Below the pieces are notes generated by a model, which saw only the letters and a program-made list of their open reading frames with translations, made no database searches and had not been told where the DNA came from. Positions 1 through 11,262 of a stretch of 64,000 bases of DNA are shown here, piece by piece (positions within the stretch are counted from its first letter, which is position 1; each line of letters opens with the position of its first letter). Source of the DNA: Harmonia axyridis (Eukaryota; Arthropoda; Insecta; Coleoptera; Coccinellidae); contig NC_059506.1 of the NCBI RefSeq assembly GCF_914767665.1, positions 24,467,825-24,531,824 on the forward strand, written 5' to 3'. The translations under genes and the position numbers were made by a program.

Positions 1-241
1 TAGAACATTGCCTCTCTTTGTTGATAGGATTTTCAGAACCTATTACTATCTATTAGTTTTTAAAGGTCATCGTGACATTTGATCTCTTGTATAAATAATA
101 GATACCAATTTCGATCGAAATCATATGTCACTCGAAAAGATATATTTATTCATTTTTAGTACATATAAAAAAAAATTAACCCTCAAAGCCACTAAAAATA
201 AAAATAAATGGAATCAAAATCAATCAAAAAAATTTGCACAC

Positions 242-948
242 CTACCTCGGATTGAATATTGATACAACTGGAGTGGACCGAACATATAGAATATTTGTCA
301 CGTAAACTTACACCTCTTATTGGAGCATTGAGAACAGTCAGTCCCTATCTTAATGAGCAAGCAAAAAAGACATTATATTACTCGAATATTCATTCTGTGC
401 TGGCATACTTGATTAGTGTGTGGTCGAATACATCAGTCAGCAATTTACAGAGGGTACAAAGATTGCAAAATCGAGCTTTGAAGGCTATATATAATCAACC
501 ATATGATACTCCAACAACTGAGTTAAATGACACCCTAAAGATACCCAACATGAAGGTCACAAAGGTCGTTGAGCAGTGTAAACTGATATACAAGATGAAG
601 CATGGCCAGCTCAAATTCAACACAGAACTCAAAAAAAGATTAGACGTACATAATTATCAGACAAGACAAATAAACAATTACCATTTAGATAATATAAGAA
701 CAAATAGAGCCAAAAATTCACCGATCTATCAAACTGCAATGGAATGACAACTTACCAGAAGTAGTAGAGAAGAAAAATTCATTAAAATTGTTAAATAGAT
801 CACTAAAAAATTATAAAATGACACATTCATAATGGGGGTTTTTTACTTTTGCTTTGAACTTATTTTTACAAATAAACATATTCATTCTATGGAAACATCA
901 ATGTATTGATGATTAGTAGAATTAATGTATTGAATAAATAAATAAATA
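242..948 (+). mobile_element. LINE 3' fragment (reverse transcriptase C-terminus)
   Basis: The frame from 259 to 747 reads like the end of a CR1/Jockey-type reverse transcriptase: LEWTEHIEYLSRKL, LIGALRTVSPYL, LYYSNIHSVLAYLISVW and LQNRALKAIYNQP. The motif YLGLNIDTT just upstream is in another frame, so there is a frameshift. No start codon belongs here; it is a 5'-truncated copy. It ends with an A+T-rich 3' region and an AATAAATAAATAAAT tail near 948. Confidence 0.8.
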
Positions 949-1609
949 TGACCCTTGAAAAATTCAGAGAAACTTCCAATTTTGTCTTCTTATAAACAAG
1001 ATGTGGAGTTAAATTTTCATAGAACTTATTTCGTTTCATGTTTCTGCTTATAATTTCTAACAATTTCGACAGAATGTAATTTCTGGGAAAGAGAACTTTT
1101 AAAAAATGTTTTAGAAGTATTTTACTACAATCCTCGAAAATTTGGTATGAGTCGGTCAATACGTTGATTGTGATCTTACTAGGTGTTCGAATTATTGACA
1201 AACATTTCAAGTTTCCTTTTATTTCAAAAGTAATTTTATCTACGTTCTCTTTAAACGGTACCACAGAATACTAAAATAGTAAAGAAATTTCACAGGCTAT
1301 CACGAAAAAAAATAAATGGTGCCGGAAATACAATAAGTGAAAAAGAATCGCACTAGTTTTAGAAAAAATCTAAACATCAAAGGGCAATTTGTGTTGGTTT
1401 GAAAATGTTACCTAAACGTCTTCTTCGAAAACTTTAAGATTTACACAGGAAAAAGAAGAATTCCTCGGTTTTGTACTTCGAGCCAGAAGAAACAACATTT
1501 TGGTACTTCGAGCAAAAAAAAAATTACACAGAAACTGTCCAAGTGTTTGGGATAACAGAACTAGAAATGAACAGTGGATTAATAGGAATTGGTTATCAAC
1601 AACCACCTA

Positions 1610-2060
1610 AGCTTTGGTTATGAGAGAAAAATATATCTTCCGCCTTTGCATATTGAGTTGGGGCTGATGAAGCAATTTGTGAAAGCTCTGAATTAAGATG
1701 GTTATTGTTTTTGGCACATTTCCTGGAATCACCACGAGAAAACCAAACCCTCTGATGGCCCTCAAAAAAGACAGCTCGTTAGATCCACAATTCATCACTT
1801 CTATGAATGAGACTGAATCTAACACTTGGTATTCAAGAAGTACGCAATTTTGTTGAGCAGCAGATAATTACATAAAATTAGTGGAAATTACTGCTTTCAA
1901 ATTTTAAAATCCGCTGTTGAACTATTAGCATGAATATTCAGTCACCTCGATCACTCTTTAGAAAAAAGTGGGTGACTTCAGTAAAGAACAAGACGTTGAA
2001 ACTATCGAAGATCGATATCCAGGACAATAGGATATTCACATGATGACTCTTGGAATATTC
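1610..2060 (+). pseudogene. Decayed coding relic of a repetitive insect ORF
   Basis: Conceptual translation in shifting frames gives KIYLPPLHIELGLMKQFVKA, then KRQLVRSTIHHF, then VGDFSKEQDVE and IEDRYPGQ. This order resembles a repetitive uncharacterised protein seen in many copies in insect genomes, with an LPPLHIKLG block followed by GDFSEEQGERFHQD. Several frameshifts and stops break it. The family name and transposon class are not known to me. Confidence 0.45.
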
Positions 2061-2624
2061 AGCGACACTATTTTACTACTATTAAATTTTATGCTCGATT
2101 GAAGAAAATTTTCGAGCGATAAGTGAGTGATATGTATGTTATTTAAATTTTCTATTAATATTTCGAAGGTATGTGTTAGTATTAACAAATACTCAAATCC
2201 ACTGATGTCCTTAGTGAGCATGTAAAATTTCATGAATCTATTTAGGAAGTTAGTAAAATCATAAAATCAAATTTGTCCTACAACTGTTATGGAAAGTAGC
2301 GTATTCTTTATAGCTTACTCAATTTCAAAAATATGTATTTCTTATACTGTGAGAAATATTATTCCAAACGGCACTTTGCCCACACCTCGCTTGGTAGACT
2401 AATGAAATTGGGCTTTTGAGAAGTCGTTCCTGTGGAAACGCAACAAACGAACAAATAATATCAACGAAGGCCATTTTGAATTGAATTAGATACATTACTT
2501 GAATTATTTAAATTTATGCAGTATTAGGAGAAGTATAGTGAGCATCATGTGGAGAAAGTCCTTTTCTCACTCTTGTGTTTGCGGTATCTACTCGCCTTTC
2601 AGGCTTGAGCCACATACTTCCACA

Positions 2625-2652
2625 CTCGTGAGAAAAGTTGGACTTTTCTCAC
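2625..2652. repeat. Short hairpin
   Basis: The sequence gtgagaaaag-ttgga-cttttctcac forms a 10-bp perfect stem. A related gtccttttctcac lies about 80 bp upstream, so this may be the end of a small degenerate inverted-repeat element. Nothing else is recognisable between about 2060 and 2870. Confidence 0.5.
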
Positions 2653-2869
2653 TTATTGCACAATAAACTATGTTGAGTCTTAAACACTCTGTGAGCTCAG
2701 ATGTTTAGGACATTTTCTATAGAAAATTTTCTTTTGAAACTACCTAAAGACTCACACCTTAGCAGAATCTCATTCTGAAACATTACATGAAGAATATTTC
2801 CCTAATCATGTTGAGTATTTACGAATGTCTCAAAAATCCATACTCTTGCCCTGAAGTATTTACCGTCAC

Positions 2870-3260
2870 GGCATGTCAATCACGTGGCCGATGATGAATA
2901 TCGCTTCGATGACTTCAAACAATCCTCGTAAACGCACACTTGCTCGGAATCGGTTTCAATGTAACGGGCTAACACTTGTCAGTAACACAAATATCCGCAA
3001 TTCTCCTCATAACGTTAGTTCTTCGTCGCGTTCCAGTCACGCACGTGATGCCTGCAAAAATGAAAATGGAAATTGAAAGATACCGTTCGGACTTCTCCTT
3101 TACAGTCACAGGTGCATCCTCTGCAAGTCTGGAGGCGCTTCTGGGTGCATACGGCGATAACTGGCTATGCCTCAGAGTTCAGTTCATTATCGGATGTTGC
3201 AGATATAACATCAATGTCGATGGTTTCCATTCCGACTCTTTTAGGTTTCTGTGAGAAGAC
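2870..3260. other. Higher-complexity block, unidentified
   Basis: Base composition is richer in G+C than the flanks and short open frames exist on both strands, for example RVGMETIDIDVISATSDNEL on the minus strand, but none continues. It may be a decayed transposon coding segment or an old exon. No family was recognised. Confidence 0.25.
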
Positions 3261-3402
3261 CTCTAAGGGCTGGTATTATAAAGAATAACCGACGGTTCAA
3301 CCGTTACGTCAACTACCGAATTCCATATTTCTAGAAAGGAGTTTGGTAGTTGATGCAACGGTTGAATCGTCGGTTATCCTTTATAATACCAACCCTAAGA
3401 AG
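3261..3402. repeat. Long perfect-like hairpin
   Basis: Arms of about 55 bp (ctaagggctggtattataaa... and its complement ending ...ataataccaaccctaag) flank a loop of about 23 bp containing gaattccatatttc. The arms include cgacggttcaaccgtt and aacggttgaatcgtcg. It looks like a small foldback MITE and sits 80 bp from the hAT element that follows. Confidence 0.8.
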
Positions 3403-3484
3403 CTTTGGCTGATACGTGTTGTGGTCTATATAGGCTGTGTCTTATCGAGACTTCAGATACAGCACTGTTCATGTTACTCAACAG

Positions 3485-4780
3485 CAGGGCTGTCGCTAGC
3501 AAAACTGCCGCCCTTGGCAGAGACCCAATTTGCCGCCCTAACAGACGCTAACTCTGCAGGAAGCTGAAAATTAATATCGGGATCCAGGGGTCATAATAGC
3601 GTTTCTGCCGCCCCGGCAAAAATATAAGTCGGCATCCTTGCAGGTTTGTGGTTTTGTACTAACTCCACACTTTTCTTACCAAAAGTATTTTAGGAAATAG
3701 AGAATGTATTTCAAGTGCATTTTTTATGGATTCAAATTTAAATCGAATAGATGATTTAGGAAACATATGTAGAATGGAATGAACAATAAACGTACTCAAC
3801 TATATTCGAATGAATAAATGACGAAATATATTAATTCAATTCAGGTTTCAGATTCATCTTCTGAGTTCCGACATAAAACGCTTGAACATTTCGTTTTTTT
3901 TTCCTTGATATAATTGAATAAAACAACTGGTGCAGATGAACCGTTATTTCAAATTGGAATAGATGTTGAGGGCATTCTCGATGCGAAGATGTTTAAGATT
4001 TGCGAGGTTGATGAGGAAAAGCATATATAAAATTCATTGAAAATATTTAATTCATTCATCGAAGGAGATATTACCACCCTCCATTATTTACCGCCACTCC
4101 AGAGCAAGCCCTTCAGTTTAAGGTACTTGTGCTCAGTTTTGACTTGAAAAACTTCATTACCTATTTTTTTTTTTCTAAGATTATCGAATAAAACAATGGG
4201 ATCATGCAGATGAACCATTATTTTGAATTCGAATGCTTTTACGCCCAACATTAGTTAATTTGATATGAAAAATAATATAATATAATAGGATGCGATATGA
4301 AATAATAAAACTTCTGATATTTCTCCAGAAGGATAAGTTGTAAAGAGTAAAATGCATTCCTCGTATATTTTGCTTTCTATTCTGAGGAAACAACTTTGTA
4401 ATCGCAGAATTCAAAAGAATAATATTCCAGAAGCCACCCCAAGTGACAATAAATTTCGGCGATGTATAGCAAATCGAACGCCGACAAGCCTGATGACTGT
4501 ATGTGTTTTTTAGCGTCAATAACTCGTGAAGAGTACTATGAGAGGATTACGCGACATCTGAATATTTATGAGTATAATGCAGAATGCGGCATTTGATGTT
4601 TTTTGTTGTTGAATAAATTTGTCGGTATTCCTTCTTGTTGTTGCTTACCGAATTGAATTTCATTCGGTACTTTGGATTTCTACACATGTGCTTTTTGTTG
4701 ATGTAGCTTAAAATGTCGCCCTTGAATTTTTAAGGCCCTAGGCGTCCGCCTACCCTGCTTCTCCCCTAGAGACAGCCTTG
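3485..4780. mobile_element. Non-autonomous hAT element (1.3 kb)
   Basis: Terminal inverted repeats are CAGGGCTGTCGCTAG at the left and CAAGGCTGTCTCTAG (complement) at the right. They are flanked by near-identical 8-bp target duplications, ctcaacag (3477-3484) and ctcatcag (4781-4788). CAGGG ends with 8-bp duplications are typical of hAT transposons. The interior is A+T-rich without a transposase frame. Confidence 0.8.
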
Positions 4781-5303
4781 CTCATCAGTGAAAGATGAAC
4801 TGTCCCTTACATCTACCCTAAAAAGGAATGAGTTCTGCGGAAAGAAGAAAATGAAATATAGTTGTTTCTTGCAAGTTATACATATTAAAATAACAAATGT
4901 TCTACGCATCCAGTGCGTAAAAAAACCTTTTGGAAGATTGTCAAACCAAATAGCTGACTACCTCATATTACCCTATTCATCTTCCTACATGGGCAACATC
5001 TTGGCTGGCCGATACAGATGCTGATATTTTATTAGCATCATAAAACGCTTTGCCGGCTGGAAATCTAGCACTGGTGCAGAAAGTTATGTGGAACGTTCAT
5101 TGATAAATAATATGATTACTGAGAATATTTTTATGGGGAAACTTTCGAGAAAGGATTGAAACCAGTTTTTGGATTTGCCAAAATTTTTATGGAAATGACT
5201 GCGGTCGTAGGCAAAGTATACTCGAGTAGCTGAGCACTATTAGAATTACGCATTCGTAACTTTTTCTAGTCGCGCGTAATATGCTTCTCACAACTCTTGT
5301 TAT

Positions 5304-6553
5304 GTACGGGGTGGGCAAATAAGCGAGGTAAGCGGCTATATCTCAGGATCCACTCATCGTAGAGACTTGCGGTAAAAATTTTTACCACTGAAATGTACAA
5401 GAAAACACACTGGAAATTGTTTTTAGTTCATACCTATACCGCTAGGGGGCGTAATAGCTATCGTCGAATAGAAAAATGAATTTCACTAGAAAATGTTTTA
5501 TATAAAGTTAAGGAAAAAAATCACTGTGATCCTTGGAAAATTCTTCATGTTTTTGAATTATCATTTTCGATTTAACGACATCTTATAAGGGTGGAGAAAA
5601 GGGAGAAATCTGACTGAATGAAATGTCTGTAACTTCAGTTTGGCTCAACATTTTTGAGCAAATTATATCCCGTCTGAGAGATAATATCTTGTTGATTGTT
5701 CATTGTTTTGTTCATTTCACTCCGAAATTTCAAATGTAATGATAAGATTTTCTTAACAGAAACAGAAGTTCCATCAAATTTGTATGAAAAAACCTGAAGG
5801 TCGCAAGGCGAAAGTATCAGGCGTTCTGAAGTTATGACCGAAAGAAGATATTCTTCAACTGATGCACTGAAACCAAATTGTGTCTTTAGGTTCAGAAAGA
5901 AACAGAAATCCCATCAAATTTTATAAAAGACCAGAGGAAGCTTCAGGCGTTCTGGAGTTATGGCCGAAAGAAGACACAATTAGGTTTTTCAGTGCATTAG
6001 TTGAAGAATATCTCTTTTCGATCATAACTCCAGAATGCCTGAAACTATAGCTCTGCAACCTTTTTTCAAGCAAATTTGATGGAACTTCTGTTTCTGTTAA
6101 GAAGATCCTATCATTACATTAGAAAATTCGGAATATAATGAACAAAACAATGAACTTCTGACTTAGCGCTCCCTATCAAAAGCAGCAAAAACAAATTCAT
6201 CATGAGTATATTCTGCCCTCAATCAACAAGATATTACCTCCCAGACGAGATCTAATTTGCTCAAAAATGATGTCGTAAAATCGAAAGTGACAATTCAAAA
6301 TGATAGAGAATTTCCCAAGGATTACAGTGATGATATTTTTTCTTCAACTTTATATGAAACATTTTCGAGTAAAATTCATTTTTTTACTTGACGATTACTA
6401 TTACGCCCACTAGCGGTAGAGGTATGAACTTCAAAACAATTTCCAGTGTGTTTTCTTGTACACTTTAGTAGTAAAAATTTTTACCGCAAGTCTGTACGAT
6501 GAGTGGATCCTGAGATGTAGCCGCTTACCTCGCTTATTTACCCACCCTGTACA
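5304..6553. mobile_element. Foldback element 1 (about 1.25 kb palindrome)
   Basis: Two arms of about 560-600 bp are imperfect reverse complements. The ends read gggtgggcaaataagcgagg and cctcgcttatttacccaccc. TA flanks both ends, so a TA target duplication is likely. Short blocks such as GRKAKVSGVL in the arms are not a gene. The same family recurs at 36781. Confidence 0.85.
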
Positions 6554-7189
6554 TAATATACTATTATTCCGGGTGAGTTGAATTTGTCATAATCTTCAAA
6601 AAAAAACATCTTACGGAAAAATGCTTTGGACGAAATATTCTATGAGATTCGCTGCTTTCAGTAAGTAGCAATGTTGACTCGACATCATTGTAGATATCGG
6701 TGCTTTCTAAACACGCTCGTCAAGTGCATCATCCTTCAGATGCATTCTTGGACGTTCTTCCGTTATGAAGAGTGTCGGACTAAATTACACTGTCGCAGTT
6801 ATTTTCATGTAAATGAATCAGGGCACCGGAAGAACTAGTAGAGTGTACTGTTACGCAAAAATCTACGCGAATTACCCGAAACTGTACCTAGATAGGAAAG
6901 TGTCACCATCCGCTTCTTGTAGGAGAAGCTCGGACATCGAGTCTTCTTGAACCAGAGAGGGGGCTTAAGTCATCTCAAGCGGCTGAAATATTTCGCTATC
7001 ATTCAAGAAGAAATGCAGTTAGGAGCTACAACACGAGAATATTTATTACGTTGTTAGGCAGCTGTGGTCAATCACATCAATGATTTATGTGTGTTACATG
7101 TTTAAGCAGGTCCGTTGTGCGCTAAGTGAAGTTGTTGATAAGTCGATTTTATTTGTAACTCGAGATTTACCTAGAAAACCTTTAGTGAA

Positions 7190-8118
7190 GGGTGTCTTTT
7201 TTAGAGCTATAGAACTTTAAATTGCAATAAAACAATGATGGATTATTCGATTGACATGAATTTTATTTATCCGTAAAATAATCTTGTGGCATTACATTTT
7301 AAAAATGATTTCTGGTATATGACCGCCACGGCTGGCTCGGATTCAGTCCAATCTGGACGTCCAATTTTCGATGACTTTTTCCAACATTTATGGCCGTATA
7401 TCGGCAATAACACGGCGAATGTTGTCTTCCAAATGGTCAAGGGTTTGTGGCTTATCCGCATAGACCAATGACTTTACATAGCCCCACAGAAAGTAGTTTA
7501 GCGGTGTTAAATCACAAGATCTTGGAGGCCAATTCACAGGTCCAAAACGTGAAATTAGGCGGTCACCAAACGTGTCTTTCAATAAATCGATTGTGGCACG
7601 AGCTGTGTGACATGTTGCGCCGTCTTGTTGGAACCACAGCTCCTGGAAATCATTGTTGTTCAATTCAGGAATGAAAAAGTTAGTAATCATGGCTCTTCAC
7701 CGATCACCATTGACTGTAACGTTCTGGCCATCAGCGTTTTTGAAGAAGTACGGACCAATGATTCCACCAGCCCATAAAGCCCACCAAACAGTCAGTTTTT
7801 CTGGATGTAAAGGTGTTTCGACATACACTTAATAAATAGCTTCACTCTAAATGCGGCAGTTTTTTTGTTGACGTAGCCATTCAACCAGAAGTGCGCTTCA
7901 TCGCTAAACAAAATAAAATGGACGTAGTGCGCGATACCGCACAGAACCATTATTTTCGAAATGAAATTGCACTATTTGCAAGCGTTGTTCAAGCGTGAGT
8001 ATATTCATGATGAGTTGCCAAACCAAACTGTGAATAAATCATCTCACAGCTGTTAAATCGGTCGCCATCTTGAAAAGTAATGCCAACTTAAAGTTATATA
8101 CCTCGAAAAAAAACACCC
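7190..8118 (-). mobile_element. Mariner/Tc1-type transposon relic, DDE transposase (929 bp)
   Basis: Ends gggtgtcttttttagagct and (complement) gggtgttttttttcgaggta are terminal inverted repeats. The minus strand at 7690-7388 encodes the catalytic C-terminal half: LWFQQDGATCHTARATIDLL, FGPVNWPPRSCDLTPLNYFL and WGYVKS. Upstream in other frames are DEAHFWLNGYVNKK and similar. The N-terminal DNA-binding part is missing, so the copy is internally deleted and dead. Confidence 0.85.
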
Positions 8119-8330
8119 GTTACTTGAATTATTGTTTCTACACAAGGGTAGCTACCACAGGGCTGTCAAATGTAGGAACCTTTTTTATACATCATTGGAA
8201 AGGTACGTGGGTGTTATTCAAAGCAATTTTTTATTTTTGTATTATCTTTATCAAATTAGCTAGATGTTGCCTGTATACAATAACTTGAGATGCCCGGTAT
8301 TGGCGGTATCATTATAGACAAAAAACTCAC

Positions 8331-8703
8331 CTATATGACCATTGCTTTTGGCATGTCCGTTCTGTATGTAGTGCGTATGGCCATTCTGCTGAATATGTCC
8401 GTTGGTATTACTGAATGCATGACCATTGTGACCAGCATGCCCATTGTGACCAGCGTGACCATTGTGGTTGGCATGTCCGTTATGGTTGACATGCCCATTA
8501 TGGACTGCTTGTCCATTGTGACCAGCATGACCATTTGGTATATGACCATTCGTCAGATGTCCATTAGAGAGATGTGTATGGCGCAAAACTGTTTGTTGAG
8601 GCATAATGAATTCGTATCACTTTGAAGTTCACTAGTGTAGAACGAATATCACATGGTTTTCCACAATCACACAAACCGAACTCCACTGTCTTGATGTCCT
8701 TAT
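8331..8703 (-). CDS. Candidate exon with Asn-Gly-His repeat tract
   Basis: Bounded by a good acceptor (poly-T then CAG at 8704-8705) and donor GTGAGTTT at 8329-8330 on the minus strand. From ATG at 8604 it encodes MPQQTVLRHTHLSNGHLTNG and then about 15 imperfect NGH/HNGHA units, open to the donor. A second frame enters at the acceptor and reads KDIKTVEFGLCDCGKPCDIR before stopping at TAA just after the repeat frame begins. Either the ATG frame is the real start after a 5' UTR, or a one-base shift has separated two parts of one exon. I do not recognise the protein. The repeat may simply be a minisatellite with an open frame. Confidence 0.4.
8395..8545. repeat. Minisatellite of about 18-24 bp units
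   Basis: Imperfect tandem copies of accattgtgaccagcatg-like units underlie the NGH repeat of the candidate exon on the minus strand. Unit boundaries keep the codon frame. Confidence 0.75.
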
Positions 8704-8856
8704 CTGAAAAAAAAAATTCCTCAGTGAAAAAAAGAACATAATACCTACACTCGATGTTTTATTATTCAATTGAAAAATGAAAAAAGCACTGAGATGAATT
8801 CTGGTAGTTTTATAGAGCTCCTTCATTAGGGTGCCAATTGTTCTCTTGGAAACCAT

Positions 8857-8950
8857 ATAATAATAATAATAATAATAATGTTTATTTCCAAAGACAAAGG
8901 TACAATAAACCATGCACAACAGGTGCAATAATAACAATATATACCTATAT
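8857..8950 (-). mobile_element. LINE 3' tail with TAA microsatellite
   Basis: On the minus strand the segment reads tgtacctttgtctttgg then aaataaacattattattatt, the usual 3' end of a LINE followed by an (ATT)n tail. There is no coding part. Confidence 0.55.
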
Positions 8951-9833
8951 ACTGTTCTGTGGTCTTCAAGGGTATGGTTGGCGCATTAACGCAAAAGCTC
9001 AAGAGCTACAGACATCTCATTAGTGTTTTACTAATTTGAAATGATTCTTATGACGAGGTAAATATACCAAATTTCATGTGAAGCTCAAGATTGTTTTTAA
9101 TTTCCTCGCAAAATCTCAACAAGGCCAGATCTGATATCAAGGAATTATTAGATAACTTCTGATGCACAACTGTATCGGTTGCAGGGTCACCAAGATATTC
9201 AGTAATATTTTTCAATATTCCTCTTGAATTTTCTGTGGTTTAGATTACGCTATAAACACAAAAATTCGCAAGATACTTGGAATAGTTCTTCTATTGGTAC
9301 ATATATGGAAAATGTCAACCTGATCGTGAATATAATAACGTAAATATTAGGTTTTTCTTTTTTCATATTCTTTTTGAATTTTTAACTGTTTTGAGAATGT
9401 GACCAGCTTGAATATTATACAGATCGTAACAATAAGCCAATTCATCCCCCAAATATGGAGGCTGAGATGAGCCAGGTATCCGGACACTGCCAACTGACAC
9501 TTGAATAAAATATAAATCCCTAACCACCGGAGGTAATCGATTTTTTTAGGGACCCCATCGTATTTTTGTAGCCTAAATATAAATTGGAAAGCATGAATTT
9601 TGTATTTTTTCAGTTTGTATTCCGTAACAGTAGCCAAACAAGGGTATGAAAGTGTGAAACTGTAATGCAACACCATGGTCTCGCATAGATACTTGTGAGA
9701 AATAAGGTTTAAAACATATCGACTTCGGTTTAAGTGGCAAAGAGCAAGATATGACTTCTTCAGCAAGAAAAATTACGATAAAACTCAATCTGCAATCATA
9801 CATTTTACTAGATTCCTTCGAATCGGCAGATTT

Positions 9834-9940
9834 TCAATTTCAAACATTATCTGCTGAACATCAAGTTTCGAGAACCAATTATTGAAAATTTCAAACATTA
9901 TCTGCTGAACATTATGTTTCGAGAACCACTTATTGAAAAT
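9834..9940. repeat. 60-bp tandem duplication
   Basis: Two adjacent copies of tttcaaacattatctgctgaacat...gtttcgagaaccaattattg differ at few positions. They fall inside the LINE relic and duplicate a stretch of its reading frame. Confidence 0.85.
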
Positions 9941-10039
9941 AATATTGAATCATGCGAGTACATAACTAATCTGAATAAATCTTTTCAATTGCTTTATGAA
10001 TGCTTGATAGTTGGAAGGAACGGCGTATTTGGCATATCT

Positions 10040-10093
10040 GCATAAAAATATGATAATATGATAATGATAATGATAAAAATATGATAATATGAC
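10040..10093. repeat. Simple repeat, atgata-type
   Basis: Runs of aaaatatgataatatgataatgata repeat locally inside the LINE relic. Confidence 0.7.
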
Positions 10094-10476
10094 AAATGAC
10101 TACCTCATACAAATCCTTCATATATCATAAAGAGTATAGTTCCCAATGTCGAACCCTGAGAGACGCCAGACCAAAAAGGGAATTCTCGAACCTACCACTG
10201 AGGAAATATTCAAAAAAATTTCCAGCCAATCGAGTTTGAATAAAATTATTATATAATCGAAATATAAAAGGGTAAGAACAATGAACTCTCTCTCCCTGAA
10301 TATTTTATCCGTGACATTAAGTAAAAGGTTGGCACTACTAAATTTTTTCCTGAATTCTGATTGTCTGGGAGTGAGAATGTTATAATCAGTGATAAATAGA
10401 CATATTTGAACAACATTTTCTCGAATACTCTCGGCATATTCTTATGGGGCGAAAGTCAATGAGCTTACCAGCATCG

Positions 10477-10525
10477 TAGCATCCTTAACTAAGGTTAAGG
10501 ATGCTATCACATAAGTGTGATAGTT
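10477..10525. repeat. Two adjacent perfect hairpins
   Basis: tagcatccttaac-taa-ggttaaggatgcta forms a 13-14-bp stem, and ctatcaca-taag-tgtgatag an 8-bp stem directly beside it. Both loops contain taa. They lie between the LINE relic and the hammerhead motif and interrupt the LINE frame, suggesting the end of a separate insertion. Confidence 0.7.
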
Positions 10526-10930
10526 TTCCTTTGAATTATTTTCAAGCTGATAGGAAATATACATTCTTAATGCAGCAAGGAAAAAGAATATTGGACAGGC
10601 CTTTAGGAGAGGTGTTAACCGTAGACACGTGTTTCGGGCTTTCGGCCCTCATCAGTACGTTGAAAAAGTGTTAGATGAGCAACACTTGAAGAAAAACAAC
10701 AACCAAACGGAGTCCACAACAGAAGCCAGCCGTCCATTTGTGGTTTCCGTAAGAAGACCCAATGAGTTTTCGGGCAACAACCAACATCACAACGTGGGAA
10801 GCTATAGCTACCTGCGTGAAAACCTAGTCCTGGTAAAGATATGTGACAAAGTTATCGAGGGTCAAATCTTCATGCAGGCATTTGCAGTATAGACAAGAAA
10901 GGGGAGTACAACATCCGTTAACATCTGGTG
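10526..10930. mobile_element. Probable retroelement fragment carrying the hammerhead
   Basis: The sequence around the ribozyme is neither LINE nor host exon. A plus-strand frame 10629-10892 (VEKVLDEQHLKKNNNQTEST) overlaps the ribozyme and is unassigned. Penelope-like elements carry such ribozymes in their terminal repeats, so this may be a solo remnant, but no reverse transcriptase or GIY-YIG motif was seen here. Confidence 0.35.
10611..10667 (-). ncRNA. Type I hammerhead ribozyme
   Basis: On the minus strand the core reads CTGATGA (10655-10649), then GGGC-CGAAA-GCCC (stem II, 4 bp plus loop), then GAAA (10635-10632), then ACAC/GTGT as stem III without a loop, and C at 10624 as the cleavage base. 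Stem I pairs CGTA (5') with TACG (3') and continues after a mismatch. All invariant core bases are present. Self-complementary loop-less stem III is the form described for hammerheads of Penelope-like elements and retrozymes, which act best as dimers. No neighbouring second copy is seen. Confidence 0.82.
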
Positions 10931-11139
10931 CATTTTGGCGTAAAAATTCATCAAAATAAGTTTGGAAGATAACTGAGTATTGGATTTACAGAAATTTTTG
11001 GTCTCAGGACATAAGTTTTGTTGGCTTAATATAGACAAAAGTAGTTATTAAATCCTTCAGGATCTTAGAACCGACTGGTAACTAAAGTATCACCTCTACA
11101 TTTGAAGCCTATACGTATCTTCGAAAAATATTTCATATA

Positions 11140-11262
11140 TATATATTCTTATATTTTATTTGTATTTTGGCTTTCCTTTTGATGTTCCTCAATTTAATTG
11201 TATTGAAATGTATAATTTGTGGAGAATAAAATGTTCATTGTTATTATTATTCTAATTCACTG
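11140..11262 (+). mobile_element. LINE 3'-tail-like segment
   Basis: It ends ggagaataaaatgttcattgttattattattct, the pattern of a LINE 3' end with polyadenylation signal and an ATT tail. No coding part is visible. The remainder of 10930-12180 shows no gene. Confidence 0.4.

Larger units (their letters stand above)
9340..10470 (-). mobile_element. LINE reverse transcriptase relic
   Basis: The minus strand from 10460 shows reverse transcriptase blocks in shifting frames: KLIDFRPI, YNILTPRQSEFRKKFSSANL, SGVSQGSTLGTILFMIY and, later, IDYLRWLGIYI. These match the order in CR1/Jockey-type elements (DFRPIS, ILTPxQxGFR, GVPQGSVLGPLLF, YLGI). Several stops break it. A 60-bp internal tandem duplication lies at 9834-9940. 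Confidence 0.7.

Noticed and set aside
4770..4790. Minus-strand CTGATGAG at the hAT right end as a hammerhead core
   Set aside because: No GAAA or stem III follows; the bases belong to the target duplication and terminal repeat.
7286..7674. Plus-strand open frames at 7286-7471 and 7447-7674
   Set aside because: They are antisense shadows of the minus-strand transposase relic.
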